Assembly (NCBI GenBank): GCA_049487715.1
Contig: CP150584.1
Location: forward strand, 62,001 to 126,000
Reading direction: 5' to 3'
Source of the DNA: Pycnococcus provasolii
Lineage: Eukaryota; Chlorophyta; Pseudoscourfieldiophyceae; Pseudoscourfieldiales
Length of the DNA stretch: 64,000 nucleotides
Part shown: positions 8,364-19,600 of the stretch, in pieces
Position numbering within the stretch: the first letter of the stretch is position 1
Layout of the letters: every line of letters starts with the position of its first letter
Notes under the pieces: generated by a model
What the model was told of the DNA's origin: nothing
Database searches by the model: none
Seen by the model: only the letters and a program-made list of their open reading frames with translations
Program-made: the position numbers and the translations under genes

Positions 8364-11120
8364 ATGTCGGCAAGCGGCGGCGCTCTTCTCAGGCGCTCGT
8401 CGTCAAACGCACAACTGCCGCCGCACGACGCCTTCATATCCATCGTCGCGCGTGGACTTGACGCGGACAATCTCATAGCATTCTGCGAACTCGTTAACAT
8501 GGGAGGAAGGGGGGCGGGGGCCGCCTCCATGGACGCGCTCGCGACGTGCGTGTCGAGCGAAGACGCTACCATATGCCACCAGGCGCTCAAGTTTGCGGAC
8601 AACCTTGCCAAGAACTTTCACGGAAACGAAGACAGCGAACTCTCGAACGTGCTCGCGGAACTTGCAAGCCCAGACTGGAGGAGAAGACTCGTCAAGACAG
8701 CCGCGAGGTGGAGGGACGAACAACCGCGCATTTCGCAGTTCGTCGTCGCGGCAACCAACGACTGGATTACGCTCGCAGGGAAAGGGGGCGTGTGCAGGCA
8801 GCTCGAGAGGTGCCGCGACGACGCACAGAGAGCGGCGGCGGGAATGGACGTACCCGACGACGGGCCGGCGAGCCACCGCATAGGGAGTTCGTCTCACAGC
8901 CGAACGAACAGCGGCGGAAGCTCGGGAAGTGCGGCTGGACGATTCGCGCTCCCGACGCCACAGGGACTCGCGGCGGGATCGTACGCGCTGCCCACACCAC
9001 CCGCGACGCAGCAGAACCACGAGGAACACGAAGACGCGGCGTTCCGCTTGGCTGTGGAGGCGAGCCTGGCGGAAGCCTCCGCCGCGCCGCCGCGCCGCCT
9101 GTCGTCGCACCTCGTCGACGACGCGGATGTCGCCGGCGACGATGACCAGGATTTCCTAGCCGCACTTGAGGCGAGCAGGATCAGCGAGCAGGAAGAGAAA
9201 CGAAGGCAGAGCTTGCGCATGGCGAGCGACGAGGAGCTTGAGTTCGCCCTCGTGGCCTCCGAGCTTGAGGCGACGGTCGACGAGGGAAGGCGGGAATGCC
9301 AGCTGTGGCGACATGGGCTTGAGGAAGATGTGGAGGAGCTCCGCGAGGAACTCGCAACTGTCGTCGATAGCATGACCTCGATTGAGTACGGACGAACCAC
9401 CGCCGCGAGCGACCGCGACCTGGAGGAGCGCTACAAGGGCATGGAACGCGACCGCAATCGCCTCGTGCTGAAGATTGACATCGCGGAGCAGGCGATCCGC
9501 GACCTCCTCTCCGTGGAGGAGTACGTGCGGATCGAGAAGATGGACAAGTCACAGGTGCAGTCGCTGATGACGAACATCTTCGAAAAGTTATCTCAGGAAA
9601 TTTCCAAGGTGGAGAATCCTGCAGGCTTGATGGGAGCGCCTGGATCGCGCAAGACCGTGAACCTCAGCTTCATCAGCGAGTTGAAAGAGCGATTTGGCGA
9701 GGTGAACTTGAACGCCACCGGACCTATGCACACGCGAGACGTGCTGAACGTCGGTCGTGGCGGCAGCAATCGTGGCAGCCCAACCGCCGGCGCCGCTACC
9801 ACCACCGCCACCGCCACTGCCGCCGCGCCGGCGCCAACCTCGAATAACGCAGCCACTGCCGCACAGCGTCATCGACACGCAACCGTGGCTACCGCAAGTC
9901 CTGCCGCGAGCAACTCGACACCACCAGCAAGGCTGTCCACTACCCCCTCGTCGCCGGCAAACAAGCTGTCTTCCGACCGTCTTAACGTCTCGAAGAGCCG
10001 CGAAAGGTCCAAGTCCGTATCCGCCGCGGACGAAATTGCTGCTGCCCAACCCGTCTCCATTCGTGCGCAGACGTCTGATATGGGAGAGCTGCTTGAGGAG
10101 ATGCGCCGTGCGGCGGCGGCGGCTGCCGCGGCCACTGGCGGGGGTGCATCCGCACCGGGTGCACCACGTGGACCGGGCGGCATTCCGCCGCCGCCACCTC
10201 CGCCCCCGCCGGGCGGGATTCGACCGCCTCCACCTCCGCCGCCTCCCGGCGGAGCTGGTGCGCGCAGCGGTGGAGTCGACGGCATTATGCACGCCCCTGA
10301 GGTTGCGCAGATGTACCATGAAATGCGCCGTGCGCTGATGGGTGCCGAGGGCATTGGCGGCGGTGACGGAAAGAAGCGTGTGGGAGGTGGTGGCGGCGCA
10401 GATCGCGGCATGCTGATGGCGGAGCTCACGGGACGAAGCGAGCATGCGCGCAACGTGAAGAATGACGTCGACAAGTACGGAGATACCCTCCGCGAGGTTG
10501 CGTCTGTGATTAAGAGCATGCGTCCGAGCAGTATCGATGCGCTTGCCACGTTCGTGGAGAGCGTCGAGGCTCTGCTCGGTTCGCTGAGCGACGAAGCGGC
10601 GGTCATCAAGCAGTTGGGAGGCAGTGAATTCTGGCCTGAGGGCAAGATGGACGCATTCCGTGAAGCTGTGGGCGCGAAAAAGGCACTTGTGAATGAGGCG
10701 ACAAAACTCAAGGAGTGGCGCCCACGCGACTCCGCGGCGCTTCGTGAAGAGATGGCTCGCGCGGAGGCGGCTCTGCGCCATGCCGAGCGCGTCGTGGATC
10801 GCCGCATGGCAAGTCTGGAGTCGGACAAGGCGAAGTTTCGAGAGCACGGCATTCCCTGGAATGACGATCCTGTCAAGGCTGTGCGCCGCGCGAGTCTAGA
10901 GACGGCAAAGCAGTTCATGTCGCTCGCACTTGAGGAGTCAAAACGCCTGCAGGATAGAGACGAGGAAGAGGTGGAGCGCGAGGTGCTTGCAGACGTGGTT
11001 CGATGCGTTTTTCGCGTGCACCAATTTGCCGGCGGATTCACCGCGGAGTGCCTCGAATCGTTCCAGAAGTGCAGTGCACGCTTGCGTGCGCTAGGACCAG
11101 TTAAGAAAGAAGCCTCGTAA
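8364..11120 (+). CDS. CHUP1: CHUP1-type actin/chloroplast-positioning protein with N-terminal VHS-like domain and three UIMs
   Basis: 918 aa from the ATG at 8364; the open frame extends upstream without an ATG until 8148. Domain order: VHS/ENTH-like helical domain about 20-135 (CHQALKFADNLAKNFHG, LVKTAARWRDEQPRISQFV); three ubiquitin-interacting motifs at about 222-238, 262-276 and 288-303, each with the A-x-x-x-S core (A230/S234, A267/S271, A295/S299); coiled coil about 305-415; Ala/Thr-rich linker; FH1-like poly-Pro about 605-640; then the CHUP1 C-terminal domain to the end (APEVAQMYHEMRR, FVESVEALLGSLSDE, FWPEGKMDAFREAV, FRVHQFAGGFTAE). In plants that domain nucleates plastid-associated actin (established). 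Plant CHUP1 has an N-terminal hydrophobic segment and coiled coil instead; the ESCRT-0-like front end is unusual. Confidence 0.85.
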   Translation: MSASGGALLRRSSSNAQLPPHDAFISIVARGLDADNLIAFCELVNMGGRGAGAASMDALATCVSSEDATICHQALKFADNLAKNFHGNEDSELSNVLAELASPDWRRRLVKTAARWRDEQPRISQFVVAATNDWITLAGKGGVCRQLERCRDDAQRAAAGMDVPDDGPASHRIGSSSHSRTNSGGSSGSAAGRFALPTPQGLAAGSYALPTPPATQQNHEEHEDAAFRLAVEASLAEASAAPPRRLSSHLVDDADVAGDDDQDFLAALEASRISEQEEKRRQSLRMASDEELEFALVASELEATVDEGRRECQLWRHGLEEDVEELREELATVVDSMTSIEYGRTTAASDRDLEERYKGMERDRNRLVLKIDIAEQAIRDLLSVEEYVRIEKMDKSQVQSLMTNIFEKLSQEISKVENPAGLMGAPGSRKTVNLSFISELKERFGEVNLNATGPMHTRDVLNVGRGGSNRGSPTAGAATTTATATAAAPAPTSNNAATAAQRHRHATVATASPAASNSTPPARLSTTPSSPANKLSSDRLNVSKSRERSKSVSAADEIAAAQPVSIRAQTSDMGELLEEMRRAAAAAAAATGGGASAPGAPRGPGGIPPPPPPPPPGGIRPPPPPPPPGGAGARSGGVDGIMHAPEVAQMYHEMRRALMGAEGIGGGDGKKRVGGGGGADRGMLMAELTGRSEHARNVKNDVDKYGDTLREVASVIKSMRPSSIDALATFVESVEALLGSLSDEAAVIKQLGGSEFWPEGKMDAFREAVGAKKALVNEATKLKEWRPRDSAALREEMARAEAALRHAERVVDRRMASLESDKAKFREHGIPWNDDPVKAVRRASLETAKQFMSLALEESKRLQDRDEEEVEREVLADVVRCVFRVHQFAGGFTAECLESFQKCSARLRALGPVKKEAS

Positions 11121-11240
11121 TTCTGAAGGATTTCATATTTTTTTTTATATATTTCATTTTTTTTTGAAAGTGAAAGAGTTTCTATTGCAAAAGGTATTTT
11201 GTTTTTATTTTCAAGGATATTCATTGCAATGAAATCCAAT

Positions 11241-13175
11241 CTAAGCAAGTGAACGGATTGTTGCCATGTCCACATTGAGCTGTGCCCTCGCCTGCCTCGC
11301 CTCAGCCTCACCAACTCCCGCTCGGCGTCCTGGCGCTGGCGCACTCGATATCCTCAGGCGCCGTGTTGCCGCTTGCATTTCCGTGGTGGTTTTTCGCGCC
11401 TGCTCGACCCGAGCGCGCACGTCCGCGGGCTGCGCCTTGGCAAGAAGCTGCTGCGTTCCCCAGTTTTCAAACTCGAACATTCCACATGCCATCATTTTAC
11501 CTCGAAGGTCAGCGTCACGCGTTGCCTTCCACACCTTCTGCGCATTGGCGTCGTTCGTGCCCACTTTATTCATCGCGGAATCGGCAATGTGCGTCTTGGG
11601 GCGCATGATTGGCGGTTTCTGCACGTTGTACCTCTGTGAGGTGTACTTTCCCATGACGCCGGCAGATTCCGGCTTCGTTTTCGGCGGCGTTCGCTTCGAC
11701 GCAGCCACGAATGCAGCCCTCTCCGCGGCGGCGGCATCCGCCTTTGCCTTCGCCTCGGCAGCTGCCAGCCGCGCTTGCTCTGCTTCCACTTTCCTCTTTT
11801 CGGCCATCGCGGTGTTTCTCACCTTGTTGATGGACGGAACTGCGAAGCGCGCAAGGTCTCTGTACTGGATCCGCCCGTCGCCGTCTTCCATCAGTTTCGT
11901 CACCTCCTTGAAGCCGGATCCGTCGGATGTTTTGTATCCCGCGGCGTTGAATGCCGCCTCGGCATCTGCCACCTGTATTCTGCCATTGCCGTCGACGTCG
12001 CGACGCTTCATCACCTTGACAATCTCATTCGTGTCAACGGCCAGAGCATCGTCGTGACTGGCGACGAAGTTGTCGACCGCCTGAGCTGTTGCACTGCGCC
12101 GTGCCGTCGCCTTGCTGACCTCAGCCCTACGACGCGCCGCGACCTGCGTTCGCGTGAGTGCAACTTCGTCCTTGGGTGTCTCGCGTCCCTCCGTGCGAGG
12201 GGGCAAGTGCGCGAATGGCATTTCCTCCAACTTGGTTGGTCGCGCGCCGTCGATGTCCCACCTGCGCAGCGAGTTATCCTTCGGCCTTGTCGGAGCATCG
12301 CGCGGGATGGCGAACGCGTTGTTGGTGCTCATTGTGACGGAGTGTCCCAGAGGCCGCGACGTGTGTCCCACAATCGCCTTCGCCTCGCTGTTCTTCTTGT
12401 GCTCGCGTTGTTCGAGCGTGTACGTGTACCTCGTCGTTCCGCCGTCGATGTCGCTTGAGTCGAGGCCAGCACTTCGTTCGTGGCCCGGCTTGCCAAAGTG
12501 CGCGAGGTACGGAGGCTTCCACCCGACGGCCGTTCCCTCGATATCCGAGGCGTCGAGTCTGTTTTCGCGCGCGCCTCGCATGCGAGGTTTTGCGAGCAGC
12601 GTTCGTGTCTGCGCGCCGTCGATGTCGTCGACGCGCATGGAGTCTCGCACGAATCTCTGCGGCGGCGGCGGCGGCGGCGGCGGCGCTTCGAACGTCGCGA
12701 CGTCGTACGACGGCGCGAGCGGGTTGGTTCCTCTCGGCCGTTTGATGATGTCCTTGGGATTGCACTGCGTTCCTGGTATGTCGTCCGTTCGCAGGTTTGT
12801 GTCGGGTACATTTTTCGCGGACGCCGGGTGCAGCTGCCTCGGCGCCATGCCTGGCACGTCGCTGTAGCTCTTGGCGAGGTTGTTTCGGTACGTGACTCCT
12901 CTGTTGTTGGTGAACTGCTGCGTGCGCGGCTCCGTTCCTCCGATGTCCCTCGTTGACGTCGTGGGGTAGTACCACGGGTCGGCGTCGCTCTTTCCCGGCG
13001 CCACGACGCGTCGGCGTGCGATGCGGTGGTCGTCCGCGGGCGTGATGACGCTGAGCGCCATGGTCTGGTACGACGGCATGACGTTGAAGTCTCTGAGGGA
13101 GACACTCGAGCGGTTCTTGTCTAAAGACTTTGACTGCGACATTAACGCCACGGGTGGTTGAGACGAGGCCATCAT
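11241..13175 (-). CDS. EF-hand protein with repeated D-I-D/E-G motifs, probable axonemal protein
   Basis: 644 aa from the ATG pair at 13175/13172. Residues 1-360 contain at least eight spaced copies of a short D(I/D)xG(T/A) motif (TRDIGGTEP, DDIPGTQ, DDIDGAQT, SDIEGT, SDIDGGT, WDIDGARP) between basic, Pro/Tyr-rich linkers. About 420-460 has one canonical EF-hand loop (DVDGNGRIQVAD) and a shortened second (EDGDGRIQYRD). An Ala/Lys/Glu helix follows (about 480-540), then a conserved-looking Trp/Phe segment (KVWKATRDADLRGKMMACGMFEFENWG). Motif-repeat plus EF-hand architectures are common among flagellar-associated proteins (inference only). The frame is open to 13370 and would add a hydrophobic stretch, but that lies in the divergent promoter region. 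Confidence 0.65.
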   Translation of the reverse strand: MMASSQPPVALMSQSKSLDKNRSSVSLRDFNVMPSYQTMALSVITPADDHRIARRRVVAPGKSDADPWYYPTTSTRDIGGTEPRTQQFTNNRGVTYRNNLAKSYSDVPGMAPRQLHPASAKNVPDTNLRTDDIPGTQCNPKDIIKRPRGTNPLAPSYDVATFEAPPPPPPPPQRFVRDSMRVDDIDGAQTRTLLAKPRMRGARENRLDASDIEGTAVGWKPPYLAHFGKPGHERSAGLDSSDIDGGTTRYTYTLEQREHKKNSEAKAIVGHTSRPLGHSVTMSTNNAFAIPRDAPTRPKDNSLRRWDIDGARPTKLEEMPFAHLPPRTEGRETPKDEVALTRTQVAARRRAEVSKATARRSATAQAVDNFVASHDDALAVDTNEIVKVMKRRDVDGNGRIQVADAEAAFNAAGYKTSDGSGFKEVTKLMEDGDGRIQYRDLARFAVPSINKVRNTAMAEKRKVEAEQARLAAAEAKAKADAAAAERAAFVAASKRTPPKTKPESAGVMGKYTSQRYNVQKPPIMRPKTHIADSAMNKVGTNDANAQKVWKATRDADLRGKMMACGMFEFENWGTQQLLAKAQPADVRARVEQARKTTTEMQAATRRLRISSAPAPGRRAGVGEAEARQARAQLNVDMATIRSLA

Positions 13176-14749
<1,574 letters not shown>

Positions 14750-16696
14750 AGCAGCTCAGCAACAACTCACAGACACCAACAAAAAGACACAAGGGCAGTT
14801 GCTATGATCACTCAACTCATTCAGTAATGGAACGTACTTTACTTTGTCCAGCGGTCGTACACTCACACCTTTTCACACTCACCAATAATGCCCATCCAAC
14901 GGCGCCACTCAGTAGCACATTTGTGCGAGTCGCTGGCGTCCGGTGTGAGAGCTCCACTTGCAACCTATTGTTGTTGTTGTTGTCGTCGCCATCGCCACCA
15001 ACCGTGCATCAACACGGATGACTGAAGAGTCGCACTTACTACTCTACCTAGAAAGTATCTAAAGGAATATAGTGTGTGGGAAAAGGAGCTGTCTTGGTGT
15101 TGAAGCTTGCAATCATGTACTTTTACACGAACTGTACAAAAAGTTTTCCCCGAAGGTCCTCGTCGGCGTCGTCGCCCCAAGCATTGATGACACGCGCGTG
15201 AAATACGCGCGTCTCCGCCTCGCTTTCCAAGAGTCCTGCGCCCGCCTACTAGATGAGCGGTCGCACCTTACGCGTCGTCGAAAAGTAGTGCGGCGGCGCA
15301 ACTCGCGCGCGCGTCGACGTGCTGCGCTGCAGCGAATGAGTGTGACAGATGCTGGCCCAAATCAGTCGGAACTGGGTCTGGAGACAAAAGGAAATTCCGA
15401 TAGTTCCGGGGATCCGTCGTAGAATTATAAACTTGAATGACGCCGATTTGGAAACTCGGGATCCCGGTCGCGCGCCAGAATTGGTCGAGGGAACTTTTGT
15501 GCAAAACTTCAATGGCGTCGTGCAGTCTAAGTTTTCAGACATTTACTTGAGATCAATAGATGCATAAGCCGGAGCCGGAGATGCTCTTGGCGCGTTGCGT
15601 GCATCCTCCTCCGCGAGACCGCGAGTGACGACTGACGAGTCCGCGTTGGTGACGACGAACCGTGCCTACTCATGTAGTTGGTAGTGGTGAGTGTGTGAGT
15701 TGTTCCTGTGAAGCAGTTGGAGAGCACTTGGAAGAAATTGTCCAACGTGCGCTCTACAAGGAGGTTGGTGACGACGCGTACGCTACCAAGGAGCCGGGCG
15801 CCGAGCATAATGTTTGACCGACACGATCTCACGATTCAAGAACTAACCAAGCACTTTCTCAAACCACACCGAAAGCTTGAGCGGGTGCATCGTGCACCAT
15901 CGTCGCGCTCGTACGTGCGATGATCGGATCCCCCACCGATGGTGCGGCGCAGCACGAGCCACGAGGTGCATGCGACGATTCAAGACCTCAACCCCCAAAC
16001 GAGGCGTGTCAAGGCCACGCGTCGCGCTCCTTGTCAAGGCACTCTCTCTTGGGATCGCCTAGTGACGACGACGCTGCTCAAGCAATCCAATTTGCAGGGC
16101 AGAACGCAACCTCATCATTAAGCGGTGTCGTGATCTTGCATCGCGACGTCAATGCGCCAATGCTACCGATGCTTGGCAGCACCGCAGCAATTGGTCTCAG
16201 AAACAGCTCCTGATTGCACTTGGATGGGAAGTGCGCATGGCACGGACGTCGCCTCTTGTGCAGGTCCCCTCCTTGGATGATCCTTAGATCGCCGAATTGA
16301 AGGTAAAGTCCTGAGAAACAGGCCTGACGACGAAAAGAGGCTACGGGGTTGTTTTTATGGACCATGGTGGTTGTTTTGGTCTTTTGGAGTCGTTGTTTCA
16401 TAAAGTACGAGGTTGGGTTATCTATACATAACGAGGTTGTCTCGAGGGCCATCCCATTCTCCGCGATATCCAAAGTCTTGTACCTACTACCCAGATTGAG
16501 CTTCTCCGGCTTGAGCGCCCTTATAAGTAGGCCCGTGATAAGGCGAACCGCCGTCGTGTGACTGCGGAGCGTGTGCGTCTCAACCTTCACCGCCGCCGCA
16601 AGGCGGCGGCGGCGGCGGAGTTCGAAAGGTGCGTAGAGAAAGTGTTGGCAGAAAGGGGATCATAAAGAAAAAATCATACACAATTTTTTAATATTA
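14750..16696. other. Anomalously long convergent gap with ORF fragments
   Basis: 1.95 kb between two convergent genes, whereas the other convergent gaps are 17-422 bp. Apart from repeat B at its left end it holds several short open frames without recognisable domains (minus strand 16590-16078, 170 codons; plus strand 15700-15820 reading CEAVGEHLEEIVQRALYKE). A GCC/GGC run lies at about 16590-16620 and an AT-rich stretch precedes the PAN2 stop. Candidates are a decayed gene pair, an inserted element or an unrecognised spliced gene; I cannot decide. Confidence 0.4.
14816..15049 (-). repeat. Dispersed repeat B, copy 1 (E2 3' flank)
   Basis: Homologous over about 235 bp to 32231-32498 in reverse orientation. 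It is best conserved at 14985-15049 (CTACTCTACC, GTGCATCAACACG, CGCCATCGCCACCAACC) and again at the gene-proximal end (CTCATTCAGTAATG). It begins about 65 bp after the E2 stop codon and has the same orientation relative to its gene as copy 2 has to cycloartenol synthase. Confidence 0.7.
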
Positions 16697-19600
16697 CTAC
16701 TGTAATTTAACACCACCACCACCGCCGCCACCGCCACCACCACCAGCAGTAGCAACGACGCGGGGCTGACCATCCGGCCCAAGCTCGACGGGCGCAAAGC
16801 CAAATCGTTTGCCCCACTTGTACATGTCCAGTATTGTCTTCTCGAGCTCGCCCTTCTCCTGCAGCTTGCGGTAAACGACATACAAGCTCAGTGCCACACG
16901 CGCATCCTCAATCGAGTCGTGTCCCAGAGGATCATTCGCATTCTGAAACCGGCTACCCGTTCCGAGAAGCCAGCTTGCGAGAAACTTCAAACTCAAAATT
17001 CGAGGACGAAGACCTTCCTTGGCAGCCGCCTCGTCGCTCAGCCGATACAGCACCGCGGTATCGCGCACCTGTGCCGTCGGAACCACGAGGTTCAACATCG
17101 CAAAGTCCTTCTTCAACCCGTGGCCCACGAGCGTGCAGCCTCTGTCAACCAGGTAGCGCAATTTTACGTACGTGCGCTTGAGCGTCGTGAGGTGCTTCGT
17201 ACTGCGATTCGACTCCAGGTCACCGGGAAGAATGCCCGAAAACGACGTCAGGTAGTCGTAAACGGGCTCCACCGCGCTCACGTAGTCGTCGATGCAGCAC
17301 ACGCCAGCACGCGCGCCGCTGCCACGCACGACACTTACGCGCGCAAGGCCGAGGCGGCTCGGGCGAAGGCGCTCCTTACGCCCCGTCGTCTTTGAGACGC
17401 GCTCCTCCGGTGCCGACAGCGCGACGAACTCCGCGTCAATGCCAAAGACGTCACCTGGCTTGGGAAGCTCCGTCGACGCATCCAAGGGTTCGAACATGCG
17501 CTGGTACTGCGCGGGGTACGGATGCTGATTCCCTCGAAGTGGCGCCTCGTTGCAAAGCCTGAAGAACACCTCCGTGCTGCTGCGCAAGTCGCCAATCGCG
17601 TTTGCCGCCGCCATCGCGGTGGCGTGCGCGGTCCTAGCCGCCTCGTTTGCGGCAGCTTCGACGTCGGCGGGACTGCCTCCGGCAGCCTGCACAGACGCGG
17701 CTGCTGACGCAGCCGCCGCCTGCGCAGCCGCCTGTGCAGCCGCCTGTGCAGCCGCCGATGGACCTCTCACGATTCGCTGCGCCTTCGCATTCGCAAGCAC
17801 CTTTGACGTGTAGATCAAAACCACAGGGCGCTTGCGATTGTCGTACAGCGCTCCAACCTCCGCGGGACTTGTGTGAAGTGCCACAAAGTCGTTGAAGAGA
17901 ACCCAGTTCTCATTCTCGAGTGCGCGCTGCCCATCATCAGCGCTGTCGGCAGCAGCATCGGATTCCGCCTCCTGCTCATCCGTGCGCGCAGCCGTCTTGC
18001 TTGCAGGCATTGGTGTCACCATGCCACTTTCATCGTCACCAGTGGCGTCATTGCCAACATCACCATCGCCGCCGACGTTTTCCTCAGCAGCACGCTCCTC
18101 CTGCTCCTCCTGCTCCTCCTCCTCTTCATCCTCCTCCTCCTCCTCCATCTTTTCCTTTTGATCATCCTCCGAGATGCCAAGCAGCTCGAGCTCGGATGGC
18201 AGTGCCCCGCCGCCAGCACCACCAACATTCGCCCTTTCCCTCTCGCGTCGTGCAAGCATCGGCGTGTCGATGTTGCGATCCGCCTGCCACACACCGGGAC
18301 TTCCGTCCATCGCCTCCTGCTGACGGGCGTACGACTGCGCAGCCGCCTCAGCCGCCATGCGCGCCTGCCTCGCAGCGCGAGACATGCCCTTCGATCCACG
18401 CACCAGGCTACCGCCGGACACCACGCCACTCTCCGAGTCGCGCGGGCCAGGACACCTCACGTGCGCGACGAGATGTCCCTCCTCAAGATTGACGTGACGT
18501 GCGCCACCGCCGCCAATTCCAAACGCATTCAGCAGCGCATCTTCCTCGTCTGGCTCGTCATCGCTATCGCTCAGGCTACCGCCATCCTCCTCCTCCACCA
18601 TTGCGCTGTTGCCGATGTGGCACACCACAGCCGTTAACTCGTAGTCCACACCACCGTCAGCGTCGCCGTGGTGACCCTCAACCACGGAGGCGGTCCAGTT
18701 GTCCACGTCCACCGTGCAGTGTATGCGGTGAGGTAGCCACTGAAAGCTTCGACTGGACTCCTGCCGCCGCTGCGCATCCGCGCTGAGCTTGCCGCGCCCG
18801 CCGCGCCAAACGTTCAATTCGTTCTCACCACGGACATTCGCATTCAGGCAGAGCACCTGGGGAAGCTTTGTTGGACAGCGGCGCTGCTCGCACGGTGCAT
18901 ACGACTCGACAGAACTTACCCACGCACGCAGCGTCTGCCGAGGCGCCAGGCTGGCGGCGAGCACGTCGCAAAAGCTCGGGCTGTCGTCCACGAGCACGTT
19001 CGGCGTGTTCGTGTCATTCCTCGCGGAGATGGCGGTGGTGGCAATCGCACTCGACGACGGGTACTGCAATTCGACGCAGAATGACACCGCAATGCGCTCC
19101 TCCACCGGCGCCGTCGTTCCTCCGGACAGCATCGACGTGGCCGTGCGCATAGGGAAGCCGAACAAACGACGCACGACGCCCTGCTCAGCGAGCGGGCGAT
19201 CCACCGCAGAGCGCACGTCGTCCCCATCCGAAGCACCTCCACGCTTGCGCCTCGCACCGTCCTCCTCCTTGTGCATGTGCTCGAGAAGAAAACGCAGCAG
19301 GCTCTGCGCACGGCTAGACACGCTGGCTGTCTTAGCCGTCTCCAGCTCGCCGTTCGCGGATGTTCCCGCAACGCCTCTCTCCGCCTCCACGAGTCCTAGG
19401 CGACCGGCCTCGCGCATCTGCCTAAGGCATCGCAGCAAATTCGCCGCACGGCACGTCACGCCCTTCTCTGCCACCTCGAGCATGTGAAAAATGTACCCGA
19501 GCTCGGCATGCAGGTTGAACTCCCAGTCGGGCGTGAGAGCCCACTTCATGGACGTGCACTCATGCCGGACGAGAGGGACAAAATTCAGGCACTGCACGAG

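Noticed and set aside
8364-11120. Formin, because of the poly-Pro region
   Set aside because: No FH2 domain is present; the C-terminus matches CHUP1 instead.
16078-16590. 170-codon minus-strand frame in the long convergent gap
   Set aside because: No recognisable domain, no support from context, and a composition compatible with chance; noted only as a fragment.
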